A stretch of DNA of 26,180 bases from a virus. Location of the stretch: positions 1-26,180 of IMG/VR virus record IMGVR_UViG_3300044591_001040. One strand, 5' to 3'. Under the pieces are notes generated by a model that was given only the letters and a program-made list of their open reading frames with translations, was not told where the DNA came from and made no database searches. A program made the translations under genes and the position numbers. Positions 22,511 through 26,180 of this stretch are shown one piece after another. Position 1 is the first letter of the stretch. The number at the start of each line of letters is the position of its first letter.

Positions 22511-23664
22511 GTAAAAACGCCCGGTGTCTTTTTAATAGATGCAAACGCGTAACCCAATGCGTCCACGTAATCGTCGTGTTTGTCCTGTGCGGTGCCCGTA
22601 AAACTTAATAGCTCCTCTGTAAACTCAGGTGGTAACGTTCCATAATGGAATACCTCACGGCGTTCGTAACGCGCCTCTACGGGCTGAAATCGTATAACTT
22701 TATCACGGTCCGCCCTCATTCCAACCACGTTTAACGTTGTGTTTCGTTTCAATTCTTGGACCAACCACGCTTGGGCTTGGTTGTTCTCTATTGCTATTAC
22801 CTTGGGGTTCCATTTGTTTGCATATTCGATAACCTTTGCCCCAATGTTTACGAACGTCATGCGGTCGCGGAACGCGTCAACAACAACCACCTCTTTGTCC
22901 TCTGTTAACCCAATAACAACCAACGCCGTATAATCCGCCGTCTCTTTTTGACTAATTGCCAAATCCACGCCCATGTAAAACGTAACGGGCTTTTTTGTGT
23001 TGTCAATTTTGAGCCACTCGCGTTTAATCTTTGCGGCCCCTCGGTCCACATACTCGGCTAAATATTCCTGAGCAAAGACAACGCTCGGCAATATGAGCCG
23101 TTGGCGTTCAATTTCCGCATGTTTCATGCGGGGGTTGTCGTATGTGGTATAATGAAAGGACGCCCAATCTGTGTATAAATTACTAAAATTGTCCAACTCA
23201 GAAAAATGGTTTTTGCCATTTGGCGTGGAAAAGAAATAACCGTCGCCCTCATAATCTGTGAGCATTGGGCTTAAAACCTCTTCCCATGCGTTTTGAGCGT
23301 TTTCACAGTACGCCCACTCGTCGCAAATCATGCGGTGAAATGCGTTCCCTCTGAGCCCGTCCGCACGCCATATACCTGTTAACGTGAGCGTGGAACCGTT
23401 CAATGTTATTTCCCCCCATTTGATTGTGGCGCCTAACGGGGTAAACAGTTTAACGGCCTCTTTGTAACGCCCTTGTAATTCTTTGTAACTTGGGGTCGTG
23501 TATAACACATTGGTGCCCGGCTCTTGTAACATTTTTTCGATAGCAAGGGCAAATGCTAAGTAACTTTTGCCAAATCGGCGCCCGCTCCGTACAACGTTAA
23601 AACGTTTGCGGTTGTTTACTATTTCCAATTGCTTAGCGTGTGGCTCTGCTATTACGCGTTTCAC
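22507..23664 (-). CDS. terL: Terminase large subunit
   Basis: This 385-residue protein has a Walker A motif SGRRFGKS (27-34), a Walker B RMICDE (111-116) with catalytic Glu116, and a coupling motif STPNG (146-150). These form the ATPase that drives packaging. The RNase H-like nuclease follows, with Asp234 in MGVDLA, Glu293 in IAIEN and Asp365/Asp368 in HDDYVDA. All essential residues seem present, so it should be active. It overlaps the small subunit stop by 4 bp and the portal start by 4 bp. At 385 residues it is a little shorter than the family average. Confidence 0.95.
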   Translation of the reverse strand: MKRVIAEPHAKQLEIVNNRKRFNVVRSGRRFGKSYLAFALAIEKMLQEPGTNVLYTTPSYKELQGRYKEAVKLFTPLGATIKWGEITLNGSTLTLTGIWRADGLRGNAFHRMICDEWAYCENAQNAWEEVLSPMLTDYEGDGYFFSTPNGKNHFSELDNFSNLYTDWASFHYTTYDNPRMKHAEIERQRLILPSVVFAQEYLAEYVDRGAAKIKREWLKIDNTKKPVTFYMGVDLAISQKETADYTALVVIGLTEDKEVVVVDAFRDRMTFVNIGAKVIEYANKWNPKVIAIENNQAQAWLVQELKRNTTLNVVGMRADRDKVIRFQPVEARYERREVFHYGTLPPEFTEELLSFTGTAQDKHDDYVDALGYAFASIKKTPGVFT

Positions 23665-24026
23665 TTGTCGGCCTCATTGTTACCACCCCATACAAATACC
23701 ATTTTATTGGCGTTTGTGTTATCACGGGTTTGTCCTGAGAGCCGCGCCGCTTCGTCCTCGTTCGCTATCAGTTTCATTAACGCCACTTGTAACGTAGGGT
23801 TGTCGGACTTATACCATTTTTTGCGCATGTTCGATTTCATGGACACGCGGTTTTTTTCCAATGCGCTTTTAATATTGTCCATTTCGTCACTACCAATGGG
23901 GAAAAAATCGTAAAACGTTTGTTTCCTGAGCGGTAATAACGCTACAATATCCTCGATAAATATGAGCGTATGTTTCTCTATTATTTCCAATGTTTGGGCA
24001 TATACTTTTTTCTTGTCGTACGCCAT
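23661..24026 (-). CDS. Terminase small subunit candidate
   Basis: The preferred start is the ATG at 24026 (protein beginning MAYDKKKVYAQTLEIIEKHT), one base past the upstream stop with GGGG about 10 bases ahead; an ATG at 24035 is possible. The 121-residue protein has a helix-turn-helix-like start (KTFYDFF-type segment, here KQTFYDFFPIGSDEMDNI) followed by MRKKWYKSDNPTLQVALMKLI. It resembles the small subunits that precede TerL in Bacteroides-group phages. These recognise the packaging site and load DNA. Overlap with terL supports the role. Confidence 0.75.
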   Translation of the reverse strand: MAYDKKKVYAQTLEIIEKHTLIFIEDIVALLPLRKQTFYDFFPIGSDEMDNIKSALEKNRVSMKSNMRKKWYKSDNPTLQVALMKLIANEDEAARLSGQTRDNTNANKMVFVWGGNNEADK

Positions 24027-24027
24027 G

Positions 24028-24558
24028 TTAATCATTCCCCAATAATACCCATACGGCTTGTTCCGGCGTGCTTGCTATCTTAGCCAATTGGCTTTTTACG
24101 CGTGCGTAATCGTCCGCCGTATATTCTAGTGTTATTGTGTTTGTTTGCTTGTCTTGGTCCGCCTCTATTTGCGGGCCGTTTTCCTCTGTATTAACGGGTA
24201 AATCTAACCCCCACGCCTCCAACTGTATTTCGTCCCACTCGTTAGCCAATTGCTCATGGTCCCATTCCCCGTAACTTACGTTGTCTTTTATGAGAAATTC
24301 GGCACATTGCTCGGGTGTCCAATCGTCCGCCAATATAACGGGTAACTCAGTAAACCCCAATTCCTTTGCGGCCTTTAACCTCATGTTACCGCCCAATACC
24401 ATATATGTTCCGTCGTGGTCACTCACTACAATGAGCGGGCGTTTGTTTAGCATATCCGGGAACGCTTGTAAACTTGTTTTTAGTTTGGCGTATTTGTCCC
24501 GTGAAATCGTGCGCGGGTTCCGTGGGTTTGGTTTAATCTTTTTAATTGGAACCGTCAT
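24028..24558 (-). CDS. ParB-like N-terminal domain protein
   Basis: The start is the ATG at 24558, which overlaps the preceding stop as ATGA and has AAGG upstream; a frame extension to 24621 is rejected. The 176-residue protein starts MTVPIKKIKPNPRNPRTISR, the typical opening of ParB/Srx domains. It has LGGNMRLKAAKELG (55-68), equivalent to the G-x-x-R-x-x-A nucleotide-binding box. There is no ParB DNA-binding helix-turn-helix after it. Such phage proteins often occur next to DNA methyltransferases or terminases and may act as CTP/ATP hydrolases, nucleases or sensors. No methyltransferase is visible. The function here is uncertain. Confidence 0.75.
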   Translation of the reverse strand: MTVPIKKIKPNPRNPRTISRDKYAKLKTSLQAFPDMLNKRPLIVVSDHDGTYMVLGGNMRLKAAKELGFTELPVILADDWTPEQCAEFLIKDNVSYGEWDHEQLANEWDEIQLEAWGLDLPVNTEENGPQIEADQDKQTNTITLEYTADDYARVKSQLAKIASTPEQAVWVLLGND

Positions 24559-25031
24559 TGCCTTGCGCCCCAAATACCTAGTAACGTACCTAGTGCAAAC
24601 GCCACGGGTCCCCATGTCCACGCGCTGTTATTCTCAGTGGGTACGGGAATTGTTATTGTTTGTACTGAGTCGGGGCGGGGCCTGAATACCAAACTAAAAT
24701 TGGCTTTGCCCTTATTATACGCAAATGCCATATTTACGGTGTCCTTTGTGGTTGTTATCACGCTATCAGCCTGAGCAATAAACGACGTGTCCCCGCATGG
24801 AATGTTTACGGGGCGTTCTATAAAATACGTTGTGTCTTTGTGTTTAACCATTACCGATTTTACGCGCACGGTGTCCCGTACGGTAACGGGGCGTGTTATT
24901 ACGGCCGTAACTGTGTCCCGTGTATGTTTCGTGCCCTGTGGGGCATTACAGCCGCGTCCAAGGTGAACGCCTAACAATAAACACAACCCGCCAACCATTA
25001 TGAGCGTAACGCCATAGATATTTAGTTTCAT
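24555..25031 (-). CDS. Membrane protein with two terminal helices, possible lysis accessory
   Basis: This 158-residue protein has an N-terminal hydrophobic helix (about 5-24, IYGVTLIMVGGLCLLLGVHL). A long polar Thr/Asp/Val-rich middle follows, with repeated DTV/DTVRV segments (about 35-105). A second hydrophobic helix lies at the C terminus (about 137-156, GPVAFALGTLLGIWGA). This topology places the middle outside the inner membrane. The DTV repeats resemble a family of Bacteroides-phage proteins (DUF6808-like, from memory). It could be a spanin-type or holin-associated protein, but there is no lipobox and no endolysin neighbour in the window. It overlaps both neighbours by 4 bp. Confidence 0.6.
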   Translation of the reverse strand: MKLNIYGVTLIMVGGLCLLLGVHLGRGCNAPQGTKHTRDTVTAVITRPVTVRDTVRVKSVMVKHKDTTYFIERPVNIPCGDTSFIAQADSVITTTKDTVNMAFAYNKGKANFSLVFRPRPDSVQTITIPVPTENNSAWTWGPVAFALGTLLGIWGARQ

Positions 25032-25879
25032 TCCACAACCCCGTTATTAATCCACATATTGCGTACCGCTCCGTCCGCTTGGACAATTGCAAATCCATGG
25101 TTACTATTGCTATGGGGCATGTAACCTTGGCGTAACTTGCATAAACAACCCGTGGTGTATGTTTTAATGTATTTACCGCCCAATCCCCTACCATGTGAGA
25201 AACTTGTGCGGTGAACGTGTCCCATTACGGTTGTTTCTAATGTTTTGAGCAATAACGCGCGTGCGGGGTTAACGCCCCCACCCACTTTTACCTCGTGCCC
25301 ATGAATTATATGGGTGTCCGCCACTCTCATAAATTGCGACGTTTCCGCAAACTCTATGCCAACGTCCGTTAAATTCAGTAACTTTGTCCAATCTACAATG
25401 CCCGCCAATTCCTGAGCGTTTGCCATTAAATACGCTTCTAGTCTGTCCTCATGGTTGCCCGCTTTGAATATAATACGGGCGCTCGGGAAATCAGCGCGTA
25501 AACCGCGTAAAAATGGTTTCACCATTTCGAGCTCGTCTAAAAACTTTGGCATATTTGGGTTTTTCGGGTGTCTTGATATACGGGCTCCGTCCAATATATC
25601 CCCGTTCAAAACTATATTTTCCACTTGTTCCGAGCGTGCATATTGGACCGCCGCAATTACCGCCTGCTTATCATGTATTCCGAAATGAATATCAGATAAC
25701 ACGGCGGTTTTCCCCTCTAATTTAATAGGGGGCGCAACCTCGTCGCGTCCGTCGGGCATTTCCGCCAAATAATCAGGAACGGCCGTATATGCCAAACCGT
25801 TACGCCTGTGTAAAACGCGTTCGTACTCGTCGCGCGTCACCTTGGGGCGTATAAAATCGTTTATTTGTTTTTTAGCCAT
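25028..25879 (-). CDS. Calcineurin-like metallophosphoesterase
   Basis: This 283-residue protein contains the complete metallophosphoesterase motif set: SDIHFG (Asp63, His65), NGDILDG (Asp94), GNHED (Asn142, His143), HGHEV (His193) and GHVHR (His221, His223). These bind two metals and hydrolyse phosphoesters. It lies in the same operon as the packaging genes. Phages carry such enzymes as protein phosphatases, nucleotidases or DNA-end processors; the substrate is unknown here. The ATG at 25879 overlaps the upstream gene by 8 bp. No signal peptide is seen, so it acts in the cytoplasm. Confidence 0.9.
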   Translation of the reverse strand: MAKKQINDFIRPKVTRDEYERVLHRRNGLAYTAVPDYLAEMPDGRDEVAPPIKLEGKTAVLSDIHFGIHDKQAVIAAVQYARSEQVENIVLNGDILDGARISRHPKNPNMPKFLDELEMVKPFLRGLRADFPSARIIFKAGNHEDRLEAYLMANAQELAGIVDWTKLLNLTDVGIEFAETSQFMRVADTHIIHGHEVKVGGGVNPARALLLKTLETTVMGHVHRTSFSHGRGLGGKYIKTYTTGCLCKLRQGYMPHSNSNHGFAIVQADGAVRNMWINNGVVE

Positions 25880-26090
25880 TATTTGCTATGCTTTGCAAAA
25901 TGATTTGTTTGGCGTCGTCCTCTGTTCCATCAATTGCAGTTTCCGTATTCCAAATATTGCCGTTCTCATCTATGAATTTCCATAGCATGACGGGAAATGG
26001 TTCGCAAATTTTATTTGGGTTTCCGTCACTATCAAATGAAATTACAGGTGTATTCATCGCCTCTGTTTTTTTATGCAATATCAATTCCAT
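25872..26090 (-). CDS. Hypothetical 72-residue protein
   Basis: The start is the ATG at 26090, with GGAGG 7 bases upstream and a one-base overlap with the upstream stop (TAATG); a TTG five codons earlier is rejected. The product (MELILHKKTEAMNTPVISFD...) is an alpha-beta small protein with IWNTETAIDGTEDDAKQIIL near the C terminus. I do not recognise a family. It is coupled by overlap to the metallophosphoesterase. Confidence 0.75.
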   Translation of the reverse strand: MELILHKKTEAMNTPVISFDSDGNPNKICEPFPVMLWKFIDENGNIWNTETAIDGTEDDAKQIILQSIANNG

Positions 26091-26180
26091 TATGCAACCT
26101 CCCAAATATACATTTGGCTTCCTTTGTGTACCGTTACGCCTGTTGTTGCCGATAGTGAATTTTGTGCAAATTGAAATTTA
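26090..26180 (-). CDS. C-terminal end of a cut gene
   Basis: From the right edge a frame is open for 29 codons to a TAA at 26090-26092. The visible end (SATTGVTVHKGSQMYIWEVA) reads as a beta-type protein end. It shares one base with the next start (TAATG), so it belongs to the same operon. Nothing more can be said about its identity. Confidence 0.6.
   Translation of the reverse strand, partial: KFQFAQNSLSATTGVTVHKGSQMYIWEVA

Noticed and set aside
1-26180. CTGAG on the plus strand looks about twice as frequent as expected
   Set aside because: It is probably a side effect of the codon preference of the phage and of the absence of CTGG, not a separate signal. I see no positional pattern.
1-26180. 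CRISPR arrays, tRNA genes, insertion sequences, attachment sites
   Set aside because: I searched for regular repeats, cloverleaf-like G/C arms, transposase motifs and flanking duplications and saw none. The window is filled by phage genes.

Overview
The window is an internal segment of a tailed double-stranded DNA phage or prophage, read by eye. Every supported gene lies on the minus strand, so transcription runs from high to low coordinates. The virion is probably a long-tailed siphovirus: it has an HK97-type capsid, a major tail protein, a tail assembly chaperone and a 1545-residue tape measure, and no sheath or contractile baseplate gene is seen. The host is probably a member of the Bacteroidota. 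Two intergenic sequences match the TAnnTTTG -7 promoter box of that phylum with an upstream TTG-like -33 element, and several proteins (small terminase, two-membrane-segment protein, small early proteins) resemble families I associate with Bacteroides-group phages. GC content looks to be in the low to mid 40s percent.

Right part (26180 to about 17200) is the packaging and head module. It runs: a cut-off gene, a 72-residue protein, a metallophosphoesterase, a membrane protein, a ParB-like protein, a small terminase candidate, the large terminase, a 933-residue portal fused to a MuF-type domain and a further C-terminal domain, a 40-residue gene, a prohead protease with scaffold-like tail, the major capsid protein, and a 56-residue gene. 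Many junctions are ATGA or TAATG overlaps, as in a translationally coupled operon.

Middle part (17174 to 5224) is the connector and tail module. It runs: head-tail connector, two neck or tail-completion proteins, a family 2 glycosyltransferase, the major tail protein, a two-frame tail assembly chaperone, the tape measure, two tail-tip proteins, a putative jelly-roll receptor-binding protein and two small structural proteins. A region of about 210 bp with two hairpins and a promoter (5014-5223) separates it from the left part.

Left part (5013 to 1) is an early-type cluster of very small, tightly overlapping genes. One is a helix-turn-helix protein, three are tiny single-span membrane proteins, and there is a recombination pair: a RecA/Sak4-like ATPase and a RecB/Cas4-like nuclease. 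At the far left is an orphan recombinase-type DNA-binding domain. A promoter with an overlapping dyad at 4750-4781 probably drives most of this cluster.

The most notable observations are: (1) the portal-MuF protein carries an exact JAMM metalloprotease signature at its C terminus; (2) the tetranucleotides GATC and CCAG/CTGG appear to be completely absent from all 26 kb; (3) the tail chaperone pair is arranged for a +1 (or -2) rather than the usual -1 frameshift; (4) a glycosyltransferase sits inside the tail operon; (5) an 18-bp stop-start cassette is repeated exactly at two consecutive gene junctions. No integrase, repressor, endolysin, tRNA, CRISPR array or insertion sequence is visible in this window.
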